The notes: a model not told the origin generated them from the sequence alone. Numbered from the stretch's first letter, positions 8,638-16,430 are shown. The stretch is DNA of 16,430 nucleotides from Actinomortierella ambigua (GCA_016098155.1 JAAAJB010000704.1:1-16430); one strand, 5' to 3'. Made by a program: numbers and translations.

Positions 8638-11257
8638 TGAGAGAGATGGAGGGTTATCAGTGCTTTTGAAGGTTAATCGGGTAAACAGGGCAGCTTACTC
8701 ACATGAAAAAAAAATACACCATGACCGTGTCTTTTATCTCTCTATCAACTTCATTAGCCAGGAACCAGTGTCGACCACATTTGATGAGCATCGAGATACC
8801 ACCACCTTCACCTTCACCAACGAGTTGCCCGTCGGCGCTGCTGTGTTGAAGGTTACCTTTGACGGCATCCTCAACGACAAGATGGCTGGCTTCTACCGCT
8901 CTTCCTATAAAGACACCGATGGTGCGACAAAGTACATGGGCGTTACCCAATTTGAGGCGACTGATGCCCGCCGCGCCTTCCCCTGCTGGGACGAGCCTGC
9001 CGTCAAAGCCACCTACGACATTATCATGAAGATCCCCTCTGAGCTCACTGCACTCTCCAACATGCCCGTCAAGGCCATCACCCAGGTCGACCCCGAGTAC
9101 AAGACTGTTTACTTTGAGAAGACGCCTGTCATGTCGACCTACCTGGTTGCCTTTGCTGTCGGTGACTTTGAGTACATCGAGGCCACCACCACCAAGCTGG
9201 AGAAGCCCATTACCTGCCGTGTCTACACCCTCCCCGGCTTGAAGGAGCAGGGCCGCTTCGCCCTGGAGATCACCCCCAAGATCCTGGAGTACTTCACCGA
9301 GATCTTTGGAACTGAATATCCCCTCCCTAAGCTGGATCAGATCGCTGTTCCCGACTTTGATGCCGGCGCTATGGAGAACTGGGGCTTGGTCACCTACCGA
9401 ACAGTCGCCCTTCTGTTCGACGAGAAGACCTCGGATATTCGTTTCAAGGAACAGGTTGCTGTCACTGTTGCTCACGAGCTTGCTCACCAATGGTTCGGCA
9501 ACCTGGTCACCATGGAGTGGTGGGATCATCTCTGGCTCAACGAGGGCTTTGCCACCTGGGTCGGCACACTGGCCGTCGACCACCTCTTCCCCGACTGGGA
9601 CACCTGGGCAACCTTCGTTGTCGATGATTTCCAGCGTGGTCTGAACCTGGACTCCCTCCGTAGCTCTCACCCCATTGAGGTTCCCGTTGCCGATCCTCAC
9701 GAGATTCACCAGATCTTTGACGCCATCTCATACTCCAAGGGTGCCTCGGTCATTCGCATGTTGAGCAACTGGTTGACCCTTGATGTCTTCCTGGCTGGAA
9801 TCCGCCGCTACCTCAAGAAGCATATCTACCAGAATGCCTCGACCGATGATCTCTGGAACGCTCTTTCAGAGGAGTCGGGCATCAATGTCCGTGAGTTTAT
9901 GAACACATGGACCCGTGTCATTGGTGTCCCTATCATCAGCGTCACCGAGAGCGATGGCTTTGCCACCGTTGAGCAGCACCGATTCCTGGCCACCAACGAT
10001 GTCAAGCCCGAGGAAGACGAGACCCTCTGGTGGGTTCCTCTTGGTGTCCACCCCAAGCCCGCCTCCATTCAGGACGCTAACCAGACCATGAAGTCGCGCT
10101 CGATGTCATTCGAGGTTCCTAACGGCCCTTACCTGGTGAACAAGGACTACACAGGTGTCTTCCGCACCAACTACCCCTCAGCCGCCATTAGCCGCATTGG
10201 TAAGGCCATCTTGGATGGCTCTGACCAGATCAGCCTTTCGGACCGTGCTGGTCTTGTTGCCGATATGGCTTCATTGTCTCGCTCTGGCTATACCCCGACC
10301 AGCAACTTCCTTGATCTGGTTCAGTACTACAAGAACGAGGAGACCTATGTGTAAGTATTAATTCGCTCTACGCTTTGTAACGGATCTGAGAGGAGAGACA
10401 AAAGCGAGTTTTAACATTCATTTAATTTGTTCCGCAACCATGAATCTAGCGTCTGGGAGCTGTTGGCCGGCCGTGTCGGTGAGATTGCATCGATTTTCAC
10501 ATCTGATGAATATGTCACCGAGGGCATCAAGGCCTTCCAGCGCAACCTTGTTGATCGCATGGTTGCCAAGCTTGGATGGGAGTTCCCCGAGGGCGAGCAT
10601 TACCTGCAGAGCCGTCTCCGCACCGTCATCCTCCGCAGCGCCGGTCGTGCAGGCCACTCTGCGACAGTGGCCGAGGCCAAGCGCCGATTTGCCATTTTTG
10701 TTTCCGACCCTAGCCAAGAGTCGATTCTGCACCCTTCGATCCGTCAGACAGCCTTTGAGATTGTGTTGTCGCAGGGTGGCGAGGACGAGTTCCGCCAGGT
10801 GCTCGACTACTTCTACAAGGCACCCAAGCAGGACCAGCAAGTTATTGCGCTGCTGGCGCTGGGCTTTGTCAAGCAGCCCGAGCTGATTGGCGAGGTCCAT
10901 GACTTGGCGATCTCCGAGTTTGTTCGTCCTCAAGATATCTACTACGTCCTTGCCGGTCTGTCTGCCAACCCCTTGGCGCGCAAGCCTACGTGGGAGTGGG
11001 TCAAGACCAACTTCCAACTCCTCACGGAGCGCTACAAGTCGTCCATGTCGATGCTGGGCGCTTGCATCAAGATCCCGCTTAGCAAGGTCAGCGACCGTGA
11101 TGTCATCAGCGATACCGAGGAGTTCTTCCGCACCAAGGAGACTCGCGACTTCCAGCGTGATCTCGACCAGACCATCGAGACTATGACCATCAACGCCGCT
11201 TATGTCGAGCGTGACCAAGAGAGCTTGCGCCAGTGGCTCCGTACCAACGGCTACTAA
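7787..11257 (+). CDS. M1 zinc aminopeptidase, puromycin-sensitive / Aap1-Ape2 type (copy 2), possible signal peptide
   Basis: The exons are 7787-8163, 8354-8443, 8758-10350 and 10450-11257: 2868 nt, 955 aa from Met1. All introns are GT-AG and in frame; intron 1 has a perfect TACTAAC at 8310-8316. The catalytic domain has GAMEN at 359-363, HELAH at 395-399, third zinc ligand Glu418 and Tyr481. An ERAP1_C-like domain follows. The first 30 residues (MRSVASILLYLFFFFLFPLL, then APLSSLCAYA) look like a signal peptide with an AYA|A cleavage site, followed by a Ser/Asp/Pro-rich linker. Met83 (8033) lines up with the start of copy 1 and gives an 873-aa protein. The upstream coding stretch is CT-rich like the leader of copy 1, so the signal peptide could be a translated leader; both readings stay open. 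N-glycosylation sequons (NKT, NVT, NAS, NQT) exist but prove nothing alone. It arose by tandem duplication with copy 1. Confidence 0.92.
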
Positions 11258-12240
11258 AGCCTCCCCTTTTTACCAATATTTTTTTTTGTCAGTGTGCACA
11301 CTTGCTAGCAATCTGTAGATACCTCTTAAATTTGAAGACGCTGTAACAACACTTTAGAAAAAGAGACACGTTTGTGTGTTGACCATGGAGTTGTTGAAGG
11401 GGGGTAGCCGACAGGGTGGTAAGGTACAAACTGCAGAGCAAATGTGGCTAGTGCTATCTTGTCGATAGGCAATATGCTTTGACCTCCTTGAGCGCACAGA
11501 CACTAGAGTGTCTTCTGTTGGAAGGAAATAATGTACCAGTCAAGTCAGGTGGAAGGTGGAGCTGAGATGATGATGGACTGTCATCCACTGGTCAAGACAC
11601 GCAGCACACTTGATCGACAATGTAAGGAAAATGATAAGGGATGGAGAAGGGGAAAGAGTACTCTACGGCAGCACCCCTTCTATGACAACACATGCTCACC
11701 TGTTGTTGATGACAATAACGTCAGTCTTTGTTTCCATGCCGTATGAGACTATTCTCTTCTCCGGTGTGTGTCGTGCATCGCATCGGGTGCTCGCAGACAT
11801 ATAATAATTTACCTATCTACAGTGGCATGGTCGCGGTGAAATTATGTGCTCCTGGAAAAAAAGCAGCACGCCTAAGATTGACGACTTTAGCATGGCTACG
11901 CGCGAGAGTCTATGCTAGGATCGCTCAGGCACGTTGGCCATTATGGCGCCGGAGCAGACCAACCGGACGTTCTCGTTGGAAGCAATATACTATCATGTTA
12001 TGAACGCGTCAGCCTAACCAAGGGAACCCATCTCTGTACTCACGACTGCACCCAAATATGGCTGCGGGACACCAGCAAGTCCGGTTTCGCCCAAGCCTTC
12101 TGCAATCACTGCCACCAAGGCAGTGCCGTCTTCCAGCCCAATTGAGTGTAATGAATGCCGCATTTCATGAGTCTCGCAGACCTTGTATTCCACACTCAGC
12201 AGCTGTGACTACCAGTATATTCATTCGGAGTGAACCTTAC
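11258..12240. other. Gene-poor spacer after aminopeptidase copy 2
   Basis: The first ~100 bp is the presumed 3' UTR of copy 2 (T-rich CAATATTTTTTTTTG, no canonical AATAAA). The rest shows short, mutually overlapping open stretches on both strands with no recognisable motif. I see no supported gene. Confidence 0.5.
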
Positions 12241-12330
12241 CTTTGGTTAAGCTTGAGTGGTGCCTTGGACGAGGCCAGTAAGAGGGTGGGGGTGTTGAGC
12301 GGAGTCGAGCATGGACAGGCCAACAGGCCA
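12241..12330. repeat. Coding-like duplicated segment, left copy
   Basis: This stretch resembles 12842-12960, with differences concentrated in one codon position. On the minus strand both copies share NTPTLL.AS and end at a GT donor-like site in the same phase (12240/12241 here, 12841/12842 there). On the plus strand both share EA..RVGVL....E. The wobble positions coincide on the two strands, so the coding strand cannot be decided from this pair. The family is not recognised. Confidence 0.35.
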
Positions 12331-12591
12331 TGTGGGAAGAAAGGGCGAACGGAAATTGGACATGGGGGTACAAAGGATATGGAAGAGCAACGCTGCCTCA
12401 CATACTGCAGATCGATAGTGGATACACAATGAACACTCTCCCTCGCCATAGCTATATCCCTTTTATCGTGTTCAACTTGAAACATTAGAGATTGAGAACG
12501 TTTGATAACCGCCATAGCCCGAAGTATTTCAATTGCAATGTTGCCCTTTTTCCTGTATTGCAGCAACGATATCCTCAGCCAATGCAGATGC

Positions 12592-12984
12592 TCAATGGGT
12601 GTGTAGGCCCATTTCAGCACACTTCAAGAGAGGATTCCCCCCTTCTTTCTGGCGTACCACGCTTTCGCCACTGAGGACATAGGTGGAGAAACAACAAAAG
12701 GAGTGCGGTAACACAGCAACGCAGTAACGCAGCGTGATTGACCACCCGGATGAGGCACCATACGTTTTCAACCATGGCGCTGTATCAGTGATCCCGAGTC
12801 TTGCCCGCGTGCGGATGCTGACTTTGCGCCCCCAGTATTACCCATTAGTCATATTAAGGCTGATCAGAGAAGATATGAGGCATGAGGCATTGAGCAGAGT
12901 CGGAGTGTTAAACGTGGACGAGCTTGATGGTAAGCTAGCCAGAAAAGATTGTGAAGTTGGTAAGGAGGAGAACAATGTAATCAT
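12592..12984 (-). other. Possible small two-exon gene overlapping the right copy of the duplicated segment
   Basis: On the minus strand, ATG at 12984 opens 12984-12842 (MITLFSSLPTSQSFLASLPS, then a Ser/Leu-rich stretch with NTPTLLNAS). A GGGTAATA donor could join it to 12670-12592 after a pyrimidine-rich acceptor CCTATGTCCTCAG, giving 73 residues and a TGA. The donor is weak, no poly(A) signal is seen, and a 101-codon frame is open on the opposite strand (12734-13039). I list it because the duplicate at 12241-12330 has a donor-like site at the homologous place in the same phase. A decayed gene-family fragment is as likely. Confidence 0.2.
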
Positions 12985-13114
12985 AGTGGTATTGCTGTGG
13001 TGTGAGCATAAAGAAGGCAGAGAACGCGGCGACAAATGAACTCTTTCTCTAGGCCCTTTGATTGCCAGTGAATGTATTCGGTAATGTGGGGGATCCAAGG
13101 GTTTTCAATGTCTT

Positions 13115-13205
13115 TTCGTCGTAACCTGCTAAAAATTCGTCGTGACCATTGCGCCAGAAATTATTTGTCATACCCCTTTCGTCTTAAGTGTGGTACCCTT
13201 TCGTC
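13115..13205. repeat. TTCGTC short-word array with ~21-bp spacing
   Basis: TTCGTC starts at 13115, 13136, 13178 and 13200, with spacings of 21, 42 and 22 bp, close to multiples of 21. The first two sit in a longer near-repeat (TTCGTCGTAACC and TTCGTCGTGACC). About two helical turns per unit would place the words on one face of the DNA. Confidence 0.45.
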
Positions 13206-13752
13206 CCTCTTATTCATGACCTCAGTCTACACCCGCTCAGACTCTCCCAGGCCCCAAGGAACCGTTCGGCATCGCCCCACTTCACTGACTAACTCGTCAG
13301 AGGATAATGCACGTCCTCCAGTGTCCTTGAGGCAATCTAAAGCACGCCAACACTCGAGGTGCCTATCATTTGGAGCACGTTTTGATCTACAAAGCCTTTG
13401 GCTCCTCTTTTTGCATCTGCCTCTTTAACTGTAACAACGCGAAGTCGCCTTTTTCTTTTGAGGGCTTCGTTCGTCGGCATGCACCTATTGAGATGAGAGG
13501 GGAAATCTGAGGGGCAAGAACTACGAGATAGGAAAATGAAAGATTGTTTGTTCACTAATGTTTCTTCGTAAAATGAAAATGAAAACAACTGTGAACCATC
13601 TCGTCTGAATCGCATTTTATAGTACAGGCTCACAAGGTTAAGCCGTGAACCATTTACAACACCATTCGCAAGTCTGCATGCGTGCAAAATATTGTCACCT
13701 TCGACAGCAGAAAAATGCCTCATCCATAGCCCGTATGGTTCGATCAGAGTAG
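13206..13752. other. Spacer with no supported gene
   Basis: A 156-codon open stretch lies on the minus strand (13807-13337), but its N-terminal part is translated from the CCCCTATT array and nothing in it resembles a known domain. I see no supported feature. Confidence 0.4.
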
Positions 13753-13959
13753 CCCCTATATTCCTATGCAGATCAACCTTTTGACCCCTATTCCAGATGC
13801 ACGTCAACCTCTTGGTAAGAGTGCCCCTGCACCTCTCCTCAGAAGTTTAAAGAGAATAACCCCTATTTAGAGTTGTGCAGCAGCAAACAACTAAGACAAA
13901 GCGGCTCAATCGACCCATACCTCCTATTTGATCGCCTCAAGAGGGGTGGTGCCCCTATT
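13753..13959. repeat. CCCCTATT short-word array
   Basis: CCCCTATT is exact at 13785, 13860 and 13952, with variants CCCCTATA (13753), CCCCTGCA (13824) and CTCCTATT (13921). The spacings are 32, 39, 36, 61 and 31 bp. The intervening sequence is not repeated. It has the same architecture as the arrays at 1091-1208 and 1255-1333 but a different word. Confidence 0.5.
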
Positions 13960-14051
13960 TTTCAGGGAACAATTTTTGTTCACCTTCGACAAGGATTGTT
14001 TGCGCCTTTCTCTGCCCGCGGGGTGACTATTCGATGGGCGTACTCGTGTGA

Positions 14052-14098
14052 GAGGATAGGTATCCTCCGCGTGTCTCGGTGGATGATCACTCATCCAC
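14052..14098. repeat. Two adjacent 7-bp hairpins
   Basis: GAGGATA-GG-TATCCTC (14052-14067) is followed by GTGGATG-ATCACT-CATCCAC (14079-14098). Both stems are perfect. They could mark an element end or a structured transcript end; an AATAAA lies ~50 bp further on at 14150-14155. No gene is identified immediately around them. Confidence 0.45.
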
Positions 14099-14257
14099 GG
14101 ACGGGGTGACATATTTATACTATTTAAGAAAATCTCAGACTTTTTATGGAATAAAACCTCTCCTTGAACACACTCTTGTCCCCCATACTACTCACGTATT
14201 CCCACAACTCGACTCGCCCACAGGTGGAGACGATGCTCTCAAAGGTTGAATCATTCT

Positions 14258-14566
14258 CTATTTCCCTTTAGAGCGCATAGGTCGATATGGTGATGCTCTC
14301 GTCACTCGACATGGAGCATAATGCCGTTTAACAGATCCTGCGTGTAACATCTTCCTGCCACAATCGCATACAAATATGTGGTCCTGATCCGGATTGCGCG
14401 TCAGAACTACATGTCTATCTTGTAGTGAGTGTGGAAAAAAGGAATGTGACGGGCTCATTTCTATGGCATAGATTCCAATGGGGAATTTGGAGTGGGGTGA
14501 GGTTCTCACGATTTTCGTGAAAACCAAGAACCCGTGCCACGCGAATGATCTTGTCACGTTTCTTTG
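14258..14566 (-). pseudogene. Zinc-finger-like coding remnant, minus-strand copy
   Basis: About 100 codons are open on the minus strand, with the first ATG internal. The core reads LTRNPDQDHIFVCDCGRKML followed by HAGSVKRHYAPCRV: a Cys-X-Cys-X12-His-X3-Cys arrangement like a one-off C2HC finger. Its 107-bp DNA core (14301-14407) is 75 percent identical to the reverse complement of 14592-14698, and both copies read in the corresponding frame. It ends at a stop shortly after the finger and has no other domain, so it is either a remnant or an exon of something larger that I cannot see. The family is not recognised; a transposon-associated zinc finger is one possibility. Confidence 0.45.
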
Positions 14567-14698
14567 TTATCACTCGCTTCAAAAGAAGTTTGTACTGCCG
14601 CGCAATCCCGATTAGGAGCACACGGTCGCATGCATTTGTGGCAGAAGAATATTTTACGCAGGATCTGTAAAGCGGCATTACGCCGCAGGTCGAGTCGA
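14301..14698. repeat. Inverted duplication of the zinc-finger segment (107-bp arms)
   Basis: The arms are 14301-14407 and 14592-14698, equal in length and gap-free when aligned as reverse complements, 80 of 107 positions identical. The central spacer is 184 bp. Two 10-base blocks (ACAGATCCTG and GGATTGCGCG) are perfectly conserved. The DNA has diverged while the peptide core is kept, so the duplication is old. Confidence 0.8.
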
Positions 14699-14951
14699 AA
14701 GGTTACAGGCGATTTTTAGGTACTATGCCAACCACGGGCGTAGTGCCAGAAAGGCTTCCAATGGCCAGAGTATAGTCTCTACCTATGAGCGAGTCAAGTA
14801 CGCTCGCCGAACAATCACCCCGCGGCATCTGTGGCGCAAAACTATCTTGCCAATGTTGCCAGTCTTGCGGTGTCAGAGGTCTCCAAACTTTCCGATGGGT
14901 GTAAGTTTTTATCCCTTGTGTCTTGCGGAAGAATTAGAGAAGCGCCCTTAA
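14541..14951 (+). pseudogene. Zinc-finger-like coding remnant, plus-strand copy
   Basis: In the frame set by the minus-strand copy, this strand reads ANDLVTFLCYHSLQKKFV, LPRNPD, a TAG at 14613-14615, then EHTVACICGRRIFYAGSVKR, HYAAGRV and about 75 further open codons to a TAA at 14949-14951. Of 35 aligned residues 22 match the other copy. The Cys-X-Cys and His are kept, but the fourth ligand position is Gly instead of Cys. The premature stop and lost ligand show it is dead. The C-terminal part (RRTITPRHLWRK...) has no counterpart in the minus-strand copy. Confidence 0.45.
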
Positions 14952-15240
14952 AAACAATGAGCTTTCGTACCAGCTGTTGTGACCATCCTAGGGAGGACCT
15001 CGTTGTAGATAGAGCGACTTAGAGTGCAATTAACGACAATGATCTTTTGTTTTTGTCCTTTTTTTTCACGGGCCTCACAAGAGTTTAATTCTTCGACGCG
15101 CACCTGTCCGCGATCTGCGAGACGCCGCCGCACGTTGCAGCAATAGAGGATAAAGACTATCTGCCACGGAAATAAAGGGAGGAGGGTGAGCGAGAAAAGA
15201 TATGAGCTAAAATACAAACCAGATGGGAGGGATACAGGAT
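14952..15240. other. Spacer with no supported gene
   Basis: T-rich and purine-rich stretches only. No convincing frame, RNA fold or repeat is seen. Confidence 0.4.
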
Positions 15241-15256
15241 TATATAAAAGTGCACC
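15241..15256 (+). repeat. TATATAAAAGTGCACC direct repeat, first copy
   Basis: This 16-bp sequence recurs exactly at 15614-15629. The first copy lies 46 bp upstream of the tRNA-like sequence at 15287, where a Pol III TATA element could sit. No gene is seen after the second copy. It may be a shared promoter block or part of a repeat. Confidence 0.5.
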
Positions 15257-15286
15257 GTCCTGAATAGGACATTAAACTGTTCCGCT

Positions 15287-15358
15287 GCCAACCTGGCGTA
15301 ATCGGTTGGTACCGTGACTACCAACGGCCGAATCGAGGTTCGACTCCCGGTGTCTTCA
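15287..15358 (+). pseudogene. Degenerate tRNA-like sequence (intact A and B boxes)
   Basis: The A box TGGCGTAATCGG (15294-15305) and B box GGTTCGACTCC (15337-15347) both fit consensus. Their 43-nt spacing is normal for an intronless tRNA, and TTTT follows at 15362-15365. The cloverleaf fails: the acceptor GCCAACC/TGTCTTC pairs at 3 of 7, the T stem CGAGG/CCCGG at 3 of 5, the D stem does not form, and the anticodon stem pairs at 4 of 5 with an 8-nt loop. It is a decayed tRNA or the head of a tRNA-derived SINE. I cannot assign an amino acid. Confidence 0.5.
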
Positions 15359-15365
15359 ATCTTTT

Positions 15366-15814
15366 CTCCTTGCCCCGTCCGCACTCAAAATCAGATTCAG
15401 ACTCAAATACCAAAGGCCAAATACCCATGCCAAAGGCACCCTCGTAGTTAGTGTAATCCCTCGTCCTCCCCGTTGTGAAAGACGTCACACCCCCCGTATA
15501 TCGTTTCTTTGGCCTTCTTCACAACATAGGTAGTTAGAAAGACTTAGTTCCTCCCTAGTGTAGATGCGTGCTGGCGAATACAACCCTCTCCGGAGGCCCT
15601 TAAAAAAAATATATATATAAAAGTGCACCCTAAAACAAGAGGAGGACCCAAAGGGGGCGGCGAAGTCCAAAAAGCAGGTTACATGAGGGGCCAGGGCCAG
15701 AAAGGTCCAACGGTGGTGCCTTGATCGATCGGTTTCGTCTGCACCGGTTATCTTTTAATTTTTTTTCGCGTCGAAAAAAAATGACAAAAGAGGATGCGCC
15801 AGGGAGTGGCAAAA
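15366..15814. other. Spacer between tRNA-like sequence and tRNA-Ala
   Basis: It contains the second copy of TATATAAAAGTGCACC (15614-15629), preceded by an A/T run. No supported gene is present. The open frame that starts at 15721 runs straight through the tRNA-Ala gene and is not real. Confidence 0.5.
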
Positions 15815-15886
15815 TGGAGATTGTGGGGATTGAACCCACGGCCTTCCGCATGCAAAGCGGACGCTCTACCACTGAGCTAAAACCCC
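15815..15886 (-). tRNA. tRNA-Ala (anticodon UGC)
   Basis: The minus strand forms a 72-nt intronless cloverleaf. The acceptor GGGGTTT pairs with AATCTCC, including the G3-U70 wobble that marks alanine tRNAs, with discriminator A. The D stem is GCTC/GAGC. The anticodon stem TCCGC/GCGGA has loop TTTGCAT (anticodon TGC). The T stem GTGGG/CCCAC has loop TTCAATC. A TTTT terminator follows immediately (AAAA at 15811-15814 on the plus strand). One T-T mismatch at acceptor pair 5-68 is unusual, but everything else is intact. Confidence 0.93.
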
Positions 15887-15959
15887 GATTCCATATTTGG
15901 AAGAGAGATGCTTGTGACCACTTGATTTTTTTGCGCCAAGAATCATTCGCATGGCGCTG

Positions 15960-16428
15960 TGTTGTCACACTGTGATTGGATACTTGATGTGAAAAAATCA
16001 AGCGGTCAATGTGATGAAGCAGCACTAATGATACTGCTCCACCCGCCTCGGTGAGGTCTGAGCGTATGAAAGTCTTCTAGAAGTGAACCTGGAAGGGATA
16101 GACTGAGAATGTCAGCCTTCTGCAAAGTTCAGGAATGATATAGGAAAAGAACAATCTTTATTGAGCATGGATATGGGGAGGGTTACCTGGAAGGGATAGA
16201 CTGAGAATGTCAGCCTTCTGCAAAGTTCAGGAATGATATAGGAAAAGAACAATGCAGACCCACTTCCACCCAACCTCTCTCTTTTATAAGTGTCCTGAGC
16301 GCCAGAGGCGTCGTGACCTGAGTTCGGTGACGTATCCCTGCCTGGTAATACTAGAAATGGCAGGAAATAGCTAGGTGCCATAAAAGGGCTCAGGTTCACG
16401 ACAGCCCCCAACTAAGAATGTTGACACA
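15960..16428 (-). mobile_element. Probable retrotransposon LTR
   Basis: On the minus strand a 469-bp segment starts TGTGTCAACA (16428) and ends TGTGACAACA (15960), with the TG...CA ends expected of an LTR. Inside, in the right order, are a TATAAAA box (16288-16282) and an AATAAA signal (16162-16157). Only two bases remain beyond 16428, so a target-site duplication cannot be tested and I cannot say whether this is a solo LTR or the 3' LTR of an element continuing off the window. No primer-binding site is evident on the tRNA side. It lies 73 bp upstream of the tRNA-Ala gene, a position favoured by several fungal and slime-mould retrotransposons. Ends are approximate. Confidence 0.5.
16087..16253 (-). 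repeat. 69-bp exact direct repeat, 98-bp period, inside the LTR
   Basis: 16087-16155 and 16185-16253 are identical over 69 bp, separated by a 29-bp spacer that contains the minus-strand AATAAA. Read on the minus strand, the first copy starts ~35 nt after the TATA box and the second starts just past the AATAAA. The repeated unit therefore coincides with where the R region of an LTR should be. Confidence 0.9.
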
Positions 16429-16430
16429 CC

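Noticed and set aside
8549..8757. Open frame extending exon 3 of copy 2 upstream
   Set aside because: It lies inside intron 2 and translates a GA microsatellite; the acceptor at 8757/8758 gives the frame that matches copy 1.
8699..9709. 336-codon minus-strand open frame opposite aminopeptidase copy 2
   Set aside because: Antisense shadow of a biased coding exon; a similar shadow appears opposite copy 1 at the homologous place.
12025..12200. Short Gly/Ala-rich minus-strand frame of ~58 codons
   Set aside because: No homology I recognise, no splice context, and a Cys/His-containing frame overlaps it on the plus strand; neither can be preferred.
13337..13807. 156-codon minus-strand open frame
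   Set aside because: Its first part is the translation of the CCCCTATT array and the remainder has no domain or splice evidence.
15721..15975. 84-codon plus-strand open frame over the tRNA-Ala region
   Set aside because: It translates straight through an intact tRNA gene and its open state is incidental.
1..16430. CRISPR array, bacterial operon or prophage
   Set aside because: The short-word arrays lack equal-length repeats and spacers, and spliced genes with eukaryotic tRNAs exclude a prokaryotic source.

Overview
The window looks like nuclear DNA of an early-diverging filamentous fungus. The genes are split by short GT-AG introns with good branch points (TACTAAC at 8310-8316, GCTAAC at 3338-3343). 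They have CT-rich leaders and AATAAA signals, and both intact tRNAs are eukaryotic-type. The texture fits Mortierellomycota, but the placement below fungus is inference.

Layout. 1-1510 is a repeat-rich area: three copies of a retroelement-like coding segment, small foldbacks, and two arrays of short words (GGCAACGA and GTCGACCCC). A tRNA-Ile(AAU) follows at 1584-1656 on the minus strand. 1657-2644 has no gene I can support. 2645-2919 is a small two-exon gene for a 63-residue single-span membrane protein. The core, 3171-11257, is a head-to-tail pair of paralogous M1 zinc aminopeptidases of the puromycin-sensitive / yeast Aap1-Ape2 type. Copy 1 (3171-7012, five exons, 876 aa) has no signal peptide. 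Copy 2 (7787-11257, four exons, 955 aa) can be read with an N-terminal signal peptide, or from Met83 as an 873-aa protein matching copy 1. Both keep GAMEN, HEXXH-X18-E and the catalytic Tyr. Three introns are shared in position and phase. An 805-bp intron in copy 1 is missing from copy 2. Two tracts over the active site are almost identical even at synonymous positions, which suggests gene conversion.

11258-16430 is gene-poor and repeat-rich. It holds a duplicated ~85-bp segment that looks coding, two more short-word arrays (TTCGTC and CCCCTATT), and an inverted pair of decayed copies of a CxC-X12-H-X3-C zinc-finger-like coding segment (14301-14698). It also holds a degenerate tRNA-like sequence with intact A and B boxes, a tRNA-Ala(UGC), and what looks like a retrotransposon LTR 73 bp upstream of that tRNA, with a 98-bp internal duplication where the R region should be.

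Functionally, the two aminopeptidases probably divide N-terminal trimming of peptides between the cytosol and, if the longer start of copy 2 is used, the secretory pathway or cell surface. No other gene here is clearly linked to them. The most unusual parts are the inverted zinc-finger pair, the conversion tracts, the short-word arrays and the LTR with a duplicated R-like unit.
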